A DNA stretch of 64,000 nt from assembly GCA_965112735.1 (NCBI GenBank), contig OZ218963.1, positions 2,604,001-2,668,000 on the forward strand, given 5' to 3'. Both the position numbers and the translations under genes were made by a program. The stretch comes from Phaeosaccion multiseriatum. Taxonomy: Eukaryota > Ochrophyta, other classes. Positions 1 through 9,661 of this stretch are shown here, piece by piece. Position 1 is the first letter of the stretch. Each line of letters begins with the position of its first letter. A model generated the notes under the pieces. The model was given only the letters and a program-made list of their open reading frames with translations, was not told the origin of the DNA and made no database searches.

Positions 1-1
1 T

Positions 2-3000
2 TTGCGGCGGGGGATTGAGATTGAGATTGACAAGCTTCTCGCGGCTGCCATCATTCGCCCCAGCACTTCCAGCTGGGCCACTCCGCTGATGGCGGTCTTG
101 AAGACGGACGCAGCTGGCAAAACCAAGTGTCATGAGGATGGGACGCCTGTGGTACGTATGACGTGTGACTTGTCTCAGCTGAATGATGCGTGTCGCACGG
201 AGGCCCCTGCGATGCCGGTGATTGATGATCTGCTGGCAGAGATGCGTGGCTCCAAGGTGTTCTCGGTGATGGACATCATGTCGGGCTACTTCAATGTGTC
301 GATGGCATCAGCAGCGGAAGAGGACATATCCACCTTTGTGTGCCACAGTGGTACTTACGCTTGGCGAGTGATGCCGCAGGGCGCGAAGAATGCGCCTGCA
401 GTCTTTGTGCGGCTTATGAACAAGGTGCTCAAGGGGCTTCAGGAGCATGTGGCATGCTTTGTGGACGATATTGCTGTGTTTTCGGCTACGGTTGAGCAGC
501 ATCTGGAGCATTTGGATGCTGTGCTTGCGCGGTTGGTGGAGCACAAGCTCAAGTTGGAGCCGAGTAAGGCTGTATTGGGTGCACCGGAGGTGTGGTTCTG
601 CGGGCATTTGCTGGATCAGAATGGGGTGCGCACAGACCCGGCCAAGCATGCGGCGGTGCAAGAGCTGGTCAAGCCGTTCAGGTTGCTTGCGAAGGATGGC
701 GGCGTCAATCGAGTTAAGCAGGTGCGGCGTTTCATTGGCATGCTCAGCTACTTTCGCCGTTTCATTCCGGAGTTTGCGCGCAAAGTGCGGCCTCTCAATG
801 GGCTGCTGCGTAAGGGCGTCGACGTGAGCACCGCCTGGAATGCCTCGCACGATGCAGCTTGGGATGGACTCGTTGCCGACTTGTTGTCTTCCCCTGCACT
901 GGCTTTTCCGGAGTACGGGCCAGCGACGACTTTCACCCTGAGTACCGATGCCTCGACGGAGGGGTTAGCAGGAGTGCTCTCTCAGAAAGATGCGACCGGG
1001 GAGGAGCGTGTGGTGACGTTCATCAGTCGGGCTACCACGGAGACGGAGGCGCGACTGAGCAGCACGGAGCTGGAGCTGCTGGCAGTGGTGTGGTGTGTGC
1101 GCAAACTGGCCATGTACATCTGCCACTACCCCACCACAGTGGTGACGGACCATCAGCCCTTGTTGTGGTTGGCTGGGCACAAGGATACCAATTCCAAGCT
1201 GTTCAGATGGTACGAGCGGCTCTCTACGCACCACTTGCAGTTTGTGCATCGTCCCGGGAAGCAAATGGTGGTGCCTGACTGCCTCTCTCGCAACGCGCTT
1301 CCGGTGCAGGAGTGGGCGACGCATGCGGGGGTAGACTTGGCCATGGTTGCGTGCGGGTGGCCGTCGCCCTTGCACACCTGGTGTGCTTCGATGGGGGTGC
1401 AGTTGAACCTGGTGGAGATGGTAGGGGACGAGTGCAGCCTTCATTGGGAGGAGCCCACGGAGGGCGCACTGCTTCGCTTTCTCGCAGTGGCGCAACAGCT
1501 GCAGGGCGAAGCCGACACACGCCTTCCTATTCCTGTGCCTGCCGTGACGGCCCAGCAACAGCAGCAACGGTGCCACCACCAGCAGCAGAGCGGAGCGGAG
1601 GCCCTACAAGCCTGGCAGACTGCAGAGGTGGACTTGTCGGCGACGCAGTCACGCAAGGGTACTGCTCGGCGTGCTTGGACACAGCGTCTCCAGCAATGTG
1701 GATGGCAGCCTACGCGAGCACCTCAGCTGGGTGTGAAGAAGGCTGTGATAGAGGCCTGGCAGCCGGGTCAGATGCCGCCATTTGTGAGCCACATTTCCGC
1801 AGCGAGGTGCACGTACGTGTCTACGCCGAGGCACGTGCAGGCTCTATCGACTCAGTTGCGCACAGCCAAAGTGGTCGCTATGGATTCGGAGTGGGCGCGT
1901 CACCGACGGCGCGCGTCGCTGCTGCAATTGGCCGTGCAGGTTGGGCCGCTGCCGGATGTGGCGCGTGACTATGGGCTCTTGCTTGATCTAGACGCGCTTC
2001 AGAAGGCGGGGGGTATGATGGTACTGGCGCAAGAGTTGCGGGACCTGTGGGCCGAACCCTCGATTGTGAAGCTGGCTCACCACTGGAGTCACGACCAACG
2101 TGCCCTGGGCCGATGGCCGGCGCTCGCGGAGCATGTCCAGCACATCGTCAACTTGGTGGACACCAGTGACCTCTTTAAGCGCGTGTGCCCCGAACATGCT
2201 CAGTTCATCGGACTCCAGGACCTTGTCAGCATGTTTTTGGAGCAACACCTTAGCAAGGAGGAGCGGGCCACCGATTGGACGAAGCGGCCGCTGTCCGCCG
2301 CTCAACAGGAGTACGCGTTTGCTGACGCTGCGGCGCTCCTCCGCCTCTGGCCTCGCATGGCGGAGTGTGTGCCGTTCGTCCATGGTGGCCCGGGGGTGGA
2401 GCTTAGAGCGATGAGCCCTGCTCACACCCCTGCGGAGCAGGAGGAGATGCAAGTCGGCAGGTTCATGCAGGCCGCGGTTGGTTATTGGGGCGATCGCGAC
2501 CACGTGTCACCGCTCTACATCTTTGGTGTCCACTCCAAGACGTTGGAGGTATTCGACCTGGCCAAACTGCAATTCAAACTGCAGTGCTCGTGGGAGACAA
2601 TGATGCAGGTGGTGGAGCTGTTCACGCGGACATATAAGCGCCAGCGGAAGGTGGTGGGCGCGTTGGCCAGTCATCTAGATACCATGATCGAGTTGCCATG
2701 GAAGCAAGTCCGTCAGGTGTCATGTGACTACTTCTCGATGTGCACACCAGCGGAGGCTCAGCAAACGGGTGCCGCGGCCGCTCATGCGTGGGCTGCATGG
2801 GAGGCTGAGCTTGAGGAGGATGCGTCTCGTCTGCTCTCGGAGGTGTGTCCAGCTGCCGTTGCTGGTGCCACCGAGGGTGAGGAGCTTGTTCCGGAGGAGG
2901 GCCGCATCACCCCCCCTGGGGAGCCGCCTGCTGCGGAGTCGCCGTCGGAGCCTGGTACGGCAGATCTACTGGTCACGGAAGAAGCAGGGGATGCAGGTAA

Positions 3001-5053
3001 TGAAGCTGAGGATGCAGTGGATTCAGTTTCCAAGGAGCCGGTGGAGCAGGAGTCCACCTTGCAGCGCGAGCTTGATGGGCATCGACGAGAGGCAGAGCGA
3101 CAGTTTGGGTGGTCTCTACCAGGCACGGTGCCTGCTGCCGCGGCGCACAGACGAGCGGCTGGAGCTTTGGGTGGCAGTCTGCATGTCGAGGCCGCGTGGT
3201 GGGTGCGTGCGCAGCGGGCTGATGCGGAGCTGGAAGCACTCCGTCGCCGTGTTCAGGCTGGGCCCACCGGCGGCGTGGTGGATGCCGGTGGGGGTGAGTT
3301 CTTTGTGGATGAGGACGGGCTCTTGATGCGTAAGTGGGCTCCTGGGGGCTTTCGGTGGCGGGTGCGGCACACTCGGCTACAAGTATGTGTGCCCAAGGAG
3401 ATGCGGCCAGCCTTGCTGCATGCCGCCCACACCGATGCCATCGCAGGCGGGCACCAAGGCCCGGGACGTATGCTAGACGCGCTGCAAGAGCGCGTATGGT
3501 GGGAGAAGATGAATGCACATGCGCTGTATTGGGCCCGCTCCTGTCTGGCGTGCCAGACACGCAAGACTCCTCGCCGGCAGCCAAAGCCTGTGCCGCTGTC
3601 GTCCATTTCCAAGGTGGATGGACCTTGGGCGGTCATGGGCGCTGATGTGGCTGGCCCCTTTCCTATGGGCATGGGCGGTGAGGAGTACCTCTTGGTGTTT
3701 CAGGATTGGTTCACGAAGTGGACAGTGGTGGTGCCTTTGAGGGCACAGGACTATACGGCGGAAGGTATTGCTCGGGCCTTCGTGCGGCATGTCGTCACCA
3801 CCCTGGGTGTGCCCCGAGTGCTGGTGAGTGATCAAGGCTCGCAGTTCACCAGTGCGCTCATGGGCGATGTGATGCGGGTTCTATCGGCGTCGCAAGTGTT
3901 CACGACGCCGATGCACCAACAGGCCAATGGGCAGGTGGAGCGCTTCATGGCCACGATCAAGGACATGTTGGCGACGACCGTGGAGTCACAGATGCAGCAG
4001 TGGCCAGATTACGTCGCCGGGCTCACCTATGCGTACAACTGCCGCTCGCAGGAGAGCACGGGGATGGCGCCATTCTACGCCTTGTTCGGTCGGCACCCCC
4101 CGGTGCCTCTACAGGCGATGCTTCCGGCGCTAGTGGAGGACGGGTCGTTTTCGTCTGCCTCGGCATGGGTCCACGAACTGCGGGCACGTCTGGCTGCGGC
4201 TGCGGCGGTGGTAAATGGGAGGCGCTGCGACTACCACGGGAGATTGCAGCTGAAGAACGCCTCACGCCGTTGGCCGACGCCCCTGCGACCCGGAACCAAG
4301 GTGATGTTGTATCGTCCTGGTGCCGCCGCCCAGCAAGAAGGGGAAGAACTCGAAGGGCCCCCGTCAGCGCAACTCAAGGCTCTGCAGCACTCGTGGGATG
4401 GTCCTTATACAGTCTTGCCTTGGCCATCTCTGGGGGCCTACTGTGCTCAGCATGGGCGGGTGAGTGAAGAGCACTATCAGGTCATGCAGCGCAGCGCAGT
4501 GTATCTGTCTATGAAACGGGTGCGCGGCAATGGTGTGGAGCAGCTGCAACGGGCGTACCACAGAGATTTGACGAAGCCGTTCATCGATGGGGTGAGCGAG
4601 CGGCCCTTCGGTCTCCCGGAAGGGTTCGCCAGGTATCATATCCGTTGGTGCTCTCCTCAGTGGGCTACCAGCGCAATGCAGGAGCAGCGTAGCTTAGAGC
4701 TGGACGAGGTGAGTGAGGGGAAAGTGCCCACGCTGGCGAGGATTGTGAAGTTCCGCTGGCGCAAAGCCACGGGGCTGCCACTGCGGCGAGAGTATAACGT
4801 GCGGTGGGCCGTGTCGGACGGCGGCACTTTCCAGACCTGGGAATGGGCTGAGTGGTTACTGGAGCGGGGACACGCCAAGGCCATAGAGGCGTTCGAGAAC
4901 GCCCTTCCGCACACTGCCCTTGATCCAGGAGTGAATGTCAAAAAAGGGAGAAGGTTTAAACGGGAAAGCACGATCCGTCTGCGGCAACATGAGAAGTGGG
5001 GCAGCGGGCTGGCGCACGAGACGCAATTCTATCGCTCGCATCTCGGCTTCTGA
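2..5053 (+). CDS. Ty3/gypsy Pol: RT, RNase H, DEDDy exonuclease, integrase, chromodomain-like tail (5' partial)
   Basis: 1683 residues remain. Reverse transcriptase fills about residues 1-260, with the FVDD active site at 153-156. RNase H follows, with D316 and D383 visible. After a Gln/His-rich linker (about 510-590) comes a WRN/RNase D-like 3'-5' exonuclease fold: D628-x-E630 (Exo I), H697-D698 (Exo II) and Y771-x3-D775 (Exo III). An acidic linker (about 960-1030) leads to the integrase: zinc finger H1143, H1151, C1181, C1184 and catalytic D1215, D1277, E1313 with the classic 35-residue spacing. The tail (about 1540-1650) contains two short Tyr/Trp-rich blocks ending in a TWEW motif that resemble a diverged chromodomain. 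Proteins of this order copy RNA to DNA and insert it; what the exonuclease adds is unknown. The frame is open with no stops. Confidence 0.93.
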   Translation: MRRGIEIEIDKLLAAAIIRPSTSSWATPLMAVLKTDAAGKTKCHEDGTPVVRMTCDLSQLNDACRTEAPAMPVIDDLLAEMRGSKVFSVMDIMSGYFNVSMASAAEEDISTFVCHSGTYAWRVMPQGAKNAPAVFVRLMNKVLKGLQEHVACFVDDIAVFSATVEQHLEHLDAVLARLVEHKLKLEPSKAVLGAPEVWFCGHLLDQNGVRTDPAKHAAVQELVKPFRLLAKDGGVNRVKQVRRFIGMLSYFRRFIPEFARKVRPLNGLLRKGVDVSTAWNASHDAAWDGLVADLLSSPALAFPEYGPATTFTLSTDASTEGLAGVLSQKDATGEERVVTFISRATTETEARLSSTELELLAVVWCVRKLAMYICHYPTTVVTDHQPLLWLAGHKDTNSKLFRWYERLSTHHLQFVHRPGKQMVVPDCLSRNALPVQEWATHAGVDLAMVACGWPSPLHTWCASMGVQLNLVEMVGDECSLHWEEPTEGALLRFLAVAQQLQGEADTRLPIPVPAVTAQQQQQRCHHQQQSGAEALQAWQTAEVDLSATQSRKGTARRAWTQRLQQCGWQPTRAPQLGVKKAVIEAWQPGQMPPFVSHISAARCTYVSTPRHVQALSTQLRTAKVVAMDSEWARHRRRASLLQLAVQVGPLPDVARDYGLLLDLDALQKAGGMMVLAQELRDLWAEPSIVKLAHHWSHDQRALGRWPALAEHVQHIVNLVDTSDLFKRVCPEHAQFIGLQDLVSMFLEQHLSKEERATDWTKRPLSAAQQEYAFADAAALLRLWPRMAECVPFVHGGPGVELRAMSPAHTPAEQEEMQVGRFMQAAVGYWGDRDHVSPLYIFGVHSKTLEVFDLAKLQFKLQCSWETMMQVVELFTRTYKRQRKVVGALASHLDTMIELPWKQVRQVSCDYFSMCTPAEAQQTGAAAAHAWAAWEAELEEDASRLLSEVCPAAVAGATEGEELVPEEGRITPPGEPPAAESPSEPGTADLLVTEEAGDAGNEAEDAVDSVSKEPVEQESTLQRELDGHRREAERQFGWSLPGTVPAAAAHRRAAGALGGSLHVEAAWWVRAQRADAELEALRRRVQAGPTGGVVDAGGGEFFVDEDGLLMRKWAPGGFRWRVRHTRLQVCVPKEMRPALLHAAHTDAIAGGHQGPGRMLDALQERVWWEKMNAHALYWARSCLACQTRKTPRRQPKPVPLSSISKVDGPWAVMGADVAGPFPMGMGGEEYLLVFQDWFTKWTVVVPLRAQDYTAEGIARAFVRHVVTTLGVPRVLVSDQGSQFTSALMGDVMRVLSASQVFTTPMHQQANGQVERFMATIKDMLATTVESQMQQWPDYVAGLTYAYNCRSQESTGMAPFYALFGRHPPVPLQAMLPALVEDGSFSSASAWVHELRARLAAAAAVVNGRRCDYHGRLQLKNASRRWPTPLRPGTKVMLYRPGAAAQQEGEELEGPPSAQLKALQHSWDGPYTVLPWPSLGAYCAQHGRVSEEHYQVMQRSAVYLSMKRVRGNGVEQLQRAYHRDLTKPFIDGVSERPFGLPEGFARYHIRWCSPQWATSAMQEQRSLELDEVSEGKVPTLARIVKFRWRKATGLPLRREYNVRWAVSDGGTFQTWEWAEWLLERGHAKAIEAFENALPHTALDPGVNVKKGRRFKRESTIRLRQHEKWGSGLAHETQFYRSHLGF

Positions 5054-5091
5054 GGGAGCTGGCGGAAGAGGCGGGGGTGTAGTGAGGGGGA

Positions 5092-5286
5092 TGTTAGAAG
5101 TGGCCTAGTTGGGGTCCCTTGGGGACCCAATCAGGGGTGTAACGGCCGGAAAACGGGCCAACGAGACGGTAAATCAGTAATAAAGAAAGGAAGCGCAGCC
5201 TGCGTGTGGGCTGGCTTCCGGGTGCTTGCTTCAGCTTCTGCTCTGCTCTAGCTTGGCTTTGAGGCTAGCTGTCGGTAGTTTCGACA
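5092..5286 (+). repeat. X-family 3' LTR, 195 bp
   Basis: Starts TGTTAGAAGTGG, ends GTTTCGACA, and follows a purine tract (GTGAGGGGGA). An AATAAA at 5179-5184 is a plausible polyadenylation signal. A GGGTCCC..GGGACCC hairpin lies near the start. The length is exactly 195 bp in all five complete copies in the window. Confidence 0.95.
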
Positions 5287-5445
5287 CAGACGTGCCCGCA
5301 GTTCGTGGACCCATGCCGAGGCAGACGAAAACGACCCGTCCTCCACTAGCGCCGGAAGCATCGCCTGTAGAGGCACCGGGGGGTGCCGACCGAACAAGGC
5401 GTAGAATGGCGCCATCCCCGTGCCTCCACTAGGCCACTTCTAACA
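5287..5445 (-). repeat. Inverted scrap of X-family integrase plus LTR terminus
   Basis: 5287-5420 matches the minus-oriented integrase segment 13109-13242 almost base for base. It is followed directly by about 17 bp of an X LTR terminus in reverse orientation, ending CTTCTAACA at 5445. The X1 insertion therefore ends on its right with an inverted LTR tip instead of its own LTR. The next base begins unrelated chromodomain-gypsy sequence. Confidence 0.85.
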
Positions 5446-7411
5446 GAGGTCAATACTCTGACCACTGCTAATGACTTACTCTCGCACTCTTCCACTGATG
5501 AGGAAATCGCCCACCTTAGTGGCGAGCTGAACGTGTGGGGTGACATGACCTCTCGCTTCCGCTCGGTCCCAGGCTCTGCTACAAAGCCTCTTGATCCTCC
5601 GGAAGACCACACTGTACGCGTGAGTGCCCTCCAACGCACCTTCTCTCCAGGATCAGTGCACGACTCCATGGACAGTGACTTTGAGTGGCCCTCTCTCGAG
5701 GAGATTCGCTCTTCTCAAGCGGCTGCCCAAGGCACGCTCACTCTCGAAGCGCTTGCAGCTCAGCAGCACCTTGCTTCTCTGGAGCATGATGCTGACCTCG
5801 ACGCCATTGTGGTGCCTCAATCGGCGTCTTCACGTCCTTTGTGGATACCCAGTGACGACATTGACCTACAAGTCCGACTCTCTGTCATTGCACATCAAGG
5901 ATCGGCAGGGCATCGCGCTGCCGATACCACTCTCTCCGTTCTCTCGGAACGATTCCACTGGCACACCATTGGTGCCGACCTGACTCGCTTTGTTGACCTC
6001 TGCCTCCATTGCCTCACCAACTCCCATGGGCATCGCATACCTCGCCCTCTTCGCGGTGCGGTCCACCCTACCAAGCCCAATCAGATGATTCATTTCGACT
6101 TCGTCCACATGCATGACTTGGGCTGCACTTCCTTGCCATACCTGTTGGTCATCCAAGATGCCTTCAGTGGTTACACCATGCTCAACGAATGCGCTTCCAC
6201 CACTGCAGACGCAGCTGTCGGTGGATTGATGCGCTGGTTCAGCACATTTGGAGTAGTGAGCAAGTGGCAGAGTGATCGAGGCAGTCACTTCCTCAACCAT
6301 GTGATGAAGCGCCTAGCGACTGAGCTTCGCGCCAAACATCGCTTCTCGGCTCCATACTCTGCTTGGAGTAATGGTCTCGCTGAACGAGCTGTACGCACTG
6401 TCGTTTCAGTCTACCGCTCTCTCCTCTCTGAGTTTCGCATTGACGCGGACGACTACAATCTGATCACACGCTCTGGTCCAAGCTGCCATCAACACCACGA
6501 TCAGCTCGACCCGCAAAGAGACTCCACTCTTTCTGCACACTGGCCTACGTTCGACGACTCCACTTGATATCGTCTTGCAACAGGGCGACAGCTTCGATGT
6601 TGACTTCCAATCTTCGCCGCCAACTCTTGAACAGCTCAACCACTATGGTGCTCAGCTGCAAGCGGTTCTTGAAGTTGCTGCTCAACTTGAGCGCTCGCGG
6701 GCGACGGCTCGCGACCGTCACAATCGTCGTCTGGACACTACTCGTCTTGGACATCAACACCGCAAGGAGCTGGCTCTCTCGGCGGCCCTCAACTACGAAG
6801 GCCTCTACATGCCGGGCATCTATGTCCTTGTCGCTTCCAAGAGCCGCTACTCCAAGCTCTCTGGAGTCTGGCAAGGCCCTATAAAGTGCTGGAGGAGATT
6901 GACACTCTGGTCTACAAAGTGCAACATCTTGTCTCGAAGCAAACCTCTGAAGTGCACGCTTGCCGCTTGCGCTACTACGCTGACCAGCATCTCAATGTCA
7001 GTACTGAGCTGCTTAAGCAGATCTCACACGACTCAGCCTCCTGGGTTGTCTCCGCCTTCAAGGACCTACAACGTCCCTCTCAAGGCGCACCCTGGCAGGT
7101 TCACACCTCCTGGAAGGGCTTCAATGCCACCGACGATACTTGGGAACCTTTGACAGTCATGAATGATGACGTTCCTGCTCTCTTAGAGCAATTCCTCTCC
7201 TCTTTCCCTCGTCGTTCTTTGGCGGAGGATGCTAAGCGCTTCCTTCGGTCTCGCGACCCCTCGTCACGCCGACGCCCGCGAGCAGGCCGCCGATAAGGAA
7301 ACCCTTCGGGAACCCTTTTTGGTTACTTTTCTTCTTCTTCTCTCTCTCTCATCTTCTCTTTTAGCATTTAGTCACGCTCTCGTTAGTCGAGCTTCTCTCT
7401 CGAGAGGGAAG
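5446..7411 (+). pseudogene. Chromodomain gypsy C1: RNase H tail, integrase, chromodomain (frameshifted)
   Basis: Truncated on the left by the X1 insertion. The first frame (about 5446-6567) opens with the end of RNase H (a motif like NVWGDMTSR), then an integrase zinc finger (CLHC at its second half) and a D,D,E core: HFDFVHMHDLG, then QSDRGSHF, then NGLAERAV. The reading continues after frame changes near 6460-6560 and again near 6880, giving the integrase C-terminus and a chromodomain (VHTSWKGFNATDDTWEP) that stops with TAA near 7296. A purine tract (GAGAGGGAAG) ends at 7411. At least two frameshifts make it a dead copy. It is clearly the same lineage as C2, C3 and C4 and distinct from X. 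Confidence 0.85.
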
Positions 7412-7894
7412 TGTTGCCCCTACAGCCTCATATTCATTGCCTTAGTACGTGTAACTGTCACCATGCCCATATGACATCTTACGTGGCACAATGAGGTGGC
7501 ACACAGCCCACCAGGAGTAGTAGTCTGTGGCGCTCCCTCACTCTTAGCTTATCCACCCTAAAGCTAAAGGAGACTCGGTTCTTTACTAGAGCTGAGGCAA
7601 GGCCTCCAAACTTTACAACCTTGCACCCATCGCTTCAAATATTGGCTCACTTTCCGACTTGCTAGCGATAGCGGGATTGGCTACATTTCGCAACGCTGGT
7701 AAATATAGCCCCCCCTTCTATTGCCCTCTGGGGCCGAGAAGGATAATACTGCGATGCTCTTAGCGCTATTAGCGCTACTGCTGAAGAGAGAGAAGAAAGG
7801 AAAGCTGCACACTGTTCTCGCCAAATGAAAAACAAGGTTTGCATATTTGTCCTTCGCTGCTTCCACCTCGTCCGTGGGTGCAGGCGTGCGAGAC
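7412..7894. other. Probable C1 LTR start and spacer before the PGP synthase gene
   Basis: TGTTGCCCC at 7412 directly follows a purine tract, as expected of a 3' LTR. No second copy exists in the window, so the far end (a CA) cannot be placed. I see no coding potential in the rest of the stretch. Confidence 0.35.
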
Positions 7895-9661
7895 CTAATC
7901 GTCCTTCCCCATGAGGGCGGGCCAGGCGGCCTTGAGATAGCCCGATCCCGAAGTCACTGTCAGCACCGTCGACCCCACAAGGAGGTACTGCAGGAGGCAG
8001 GCAGGCAGACAGGTCCATCATCCAGAGAAGAGAGACAAGACAGAGTCAGGCACATCAGAGAGACGGGAGGGAGAAGAGAGACACCAGTGCGGCGCAGCGA
8101 GAGAGGGCTTTCCCATCTCCTATAAACCCGCTGCGCATTACTCATCAGTACTCATGGTGTGGGGCGAGAGTAGCGCTTGCCCCGCGCCATGCTGTTCGTG
8201 TTCTGCCTACTCGCTCATCTCCCCCTTTCTCCAACAAACACACACCTTCGTGGCGGCGAAGCACGACTTGGGGATGATAGTGTTGTCGCAGCCCGGCATC
8301 AGCAAGAGTAGGCCCGTGATGGACACCATGGTGAAAGCAGTCTTGACTTTTCCCGCCATGCCCACCTGCCATGGCAAACCCAGTCAAAGTGGGGTCCATA
8401 GTTACTGGGAGAGGACAGAACGAAGAGGGAGAGCGAGACGAGAGTTCCGAACTCTTCCAAGAAGGGTCATCCCAAAACAGCAAAATCACAGAAGATAATG
8501 ATGGTGATGGTCGCAAAGAAAGAGTCACCCCCTGTTCCATGCGGCGCACCGTCAGTCGCTCACCTTGACGTTGCCCCTCTTGCCGATCTGAGCCATCCAC
8601 TCTCGAAGCGCGCTGATGCCAATTTCCCGAGCGATAATGATGGCGGTGCATGCAGTCATCCAAATGCCGAGTCTCTCCGCGAGCAGGATCAGCGCTGTCG
8701 ACACCATGAGCTGAGGCACGAGGGCAGCAGCAGTCGTCGCATGCAGCAGGACAAGGAAGCACGTAGTACGGGGGTTGGGGTCAGGAGTGAACTTGAGGTA
8801 AAGGTCTAGAGAGTGGAATACGGGCCACCAAAGAGAGAGGAGTGAGTCGCCAAGTAGGAGGCAGATACACGTCCAATCGAGCACCTGCAGCTCGAGAGAT
8901 ATGCCCCCACCTGCAACATTGAACACAATCGACACGACTGTTTCGTACCTTGTCAGCGACTGGATCCAGAAAGGCACCAAAGGCACTGACAATGTTGTAT
9001 TTCCTCGCCCACCAGCCATCGACATAGTCCGTGATGGCTGCCAGAGCAAAGATGGTCGCCGCCACCACATTCCGGGAGGGGATGTCCATGTAGAAGACGC
9101 TGATACACGAACGAAAGTACAGCATACAGCACGGGCCATGGGCTGGGGTCAGGGGAAACATACGCACGCCCTTAGACAACAGCAGCGGCAAAGAGGAGCC
9201 ACGAGGTAGGCACCCCGTGGGTGAGAAACAGCCCCCAGAGGCCCTGAGGGCCTCACACAGCAAGAGCGGGAAGGGCAACTTTCCCGACGAGGTTCGAGAG
9301 AATAAGATAGGGACTCGGAATGTGTGGTGTAGGACACTCCCACCTCCCCTAAACTGACCCCGGCCACCAGGTCTAATGTTTGAAATGCCGCAGCAGGCCT
9401 GACATCAAAAGGGACTCACGTGGCGAAGACCGGGATGGAGGCCAGGCGCAGGAGAGAGAGCACGTTCGGCACGTTCCATAAGGGCGCCTTCTCCGGCGAC
9501 AATTCAATTGAAGACACCGACTCGGGCCCCAGTCCTGTGGAGGTGACGTGCGACTGCTGCTGGAGAGGGCGGCGACGCAGCACGGGAAGCGGAGCGATAA
9601 GGGAGTAGCAGCTACGGTTTAGAGAGTACACAGGTAAGAAACCCGCACAACTGGGCAACAA
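7895..9661 (-). CDS. Phosphatidylglycerophosphate synthase (CDP-DAG:glycerol-3-phosphate phosphatidyltransferase), 5 exons
   Basis: Integral-membrane CDP-alcohol phosphatidyltransferase that makes phosphatidylglycerol phosphate, the precursor of phosphatidylglycerol and cardiolipin. Exons on the minus strand: 9661-9420, 9099-8949, 8710-8564, 8365-8246, 7987-7895. They sum to 753 nt (250 residues plus TAG), with every junction in phase. Introns begin GTGAGT, GTACGA, GTGAGC and GTGTGT and end in AG. The family signature D-G-x2-A-R-x8-G-x3-D-x3-D is complete at D108, G109, A112, R113, G122, D126, D130. Later blocks (AREIGISALREWMA, GKVKTAFTM, a YLKAAWP end) match bacterial PgsA and plant PGP1, which I know as homologues. 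The first 40 residues are Ser/Arg/Pro-rich and look like an organelle presequence. The start is the only upstream Met in frame; an extra 5' exon cannot be excluded. Equivalent to PgsA/PGP1. Confidence 0.92.

Larger units (their letters stand above)
1..5286 (+). mobile_element. Ty3/gypsy element X1 with exonuclease domain (5' end off window)
   Basis: Plus-strand LTR retrotransposon entering from the left edge. It contains pol from inside the reverse transcriptase to the stop codon, a purine-rich tract ending at 5091 and a complete 195-bp 3' LTR (5092-5286). The same LTR recurs at 12013, 43586, 45482 and 47404, and closely similar pol copies lie at 12246-20712 and 47637-59084, so the family is multicopy. 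The order RT, RNase H, integrase, chromodomain-like tail is Ty3/gypsy. The pol frame is uninterrupted, so X1 looks young. The 5' LTR, gag and protease are outside the window. Confidence 0.93.
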
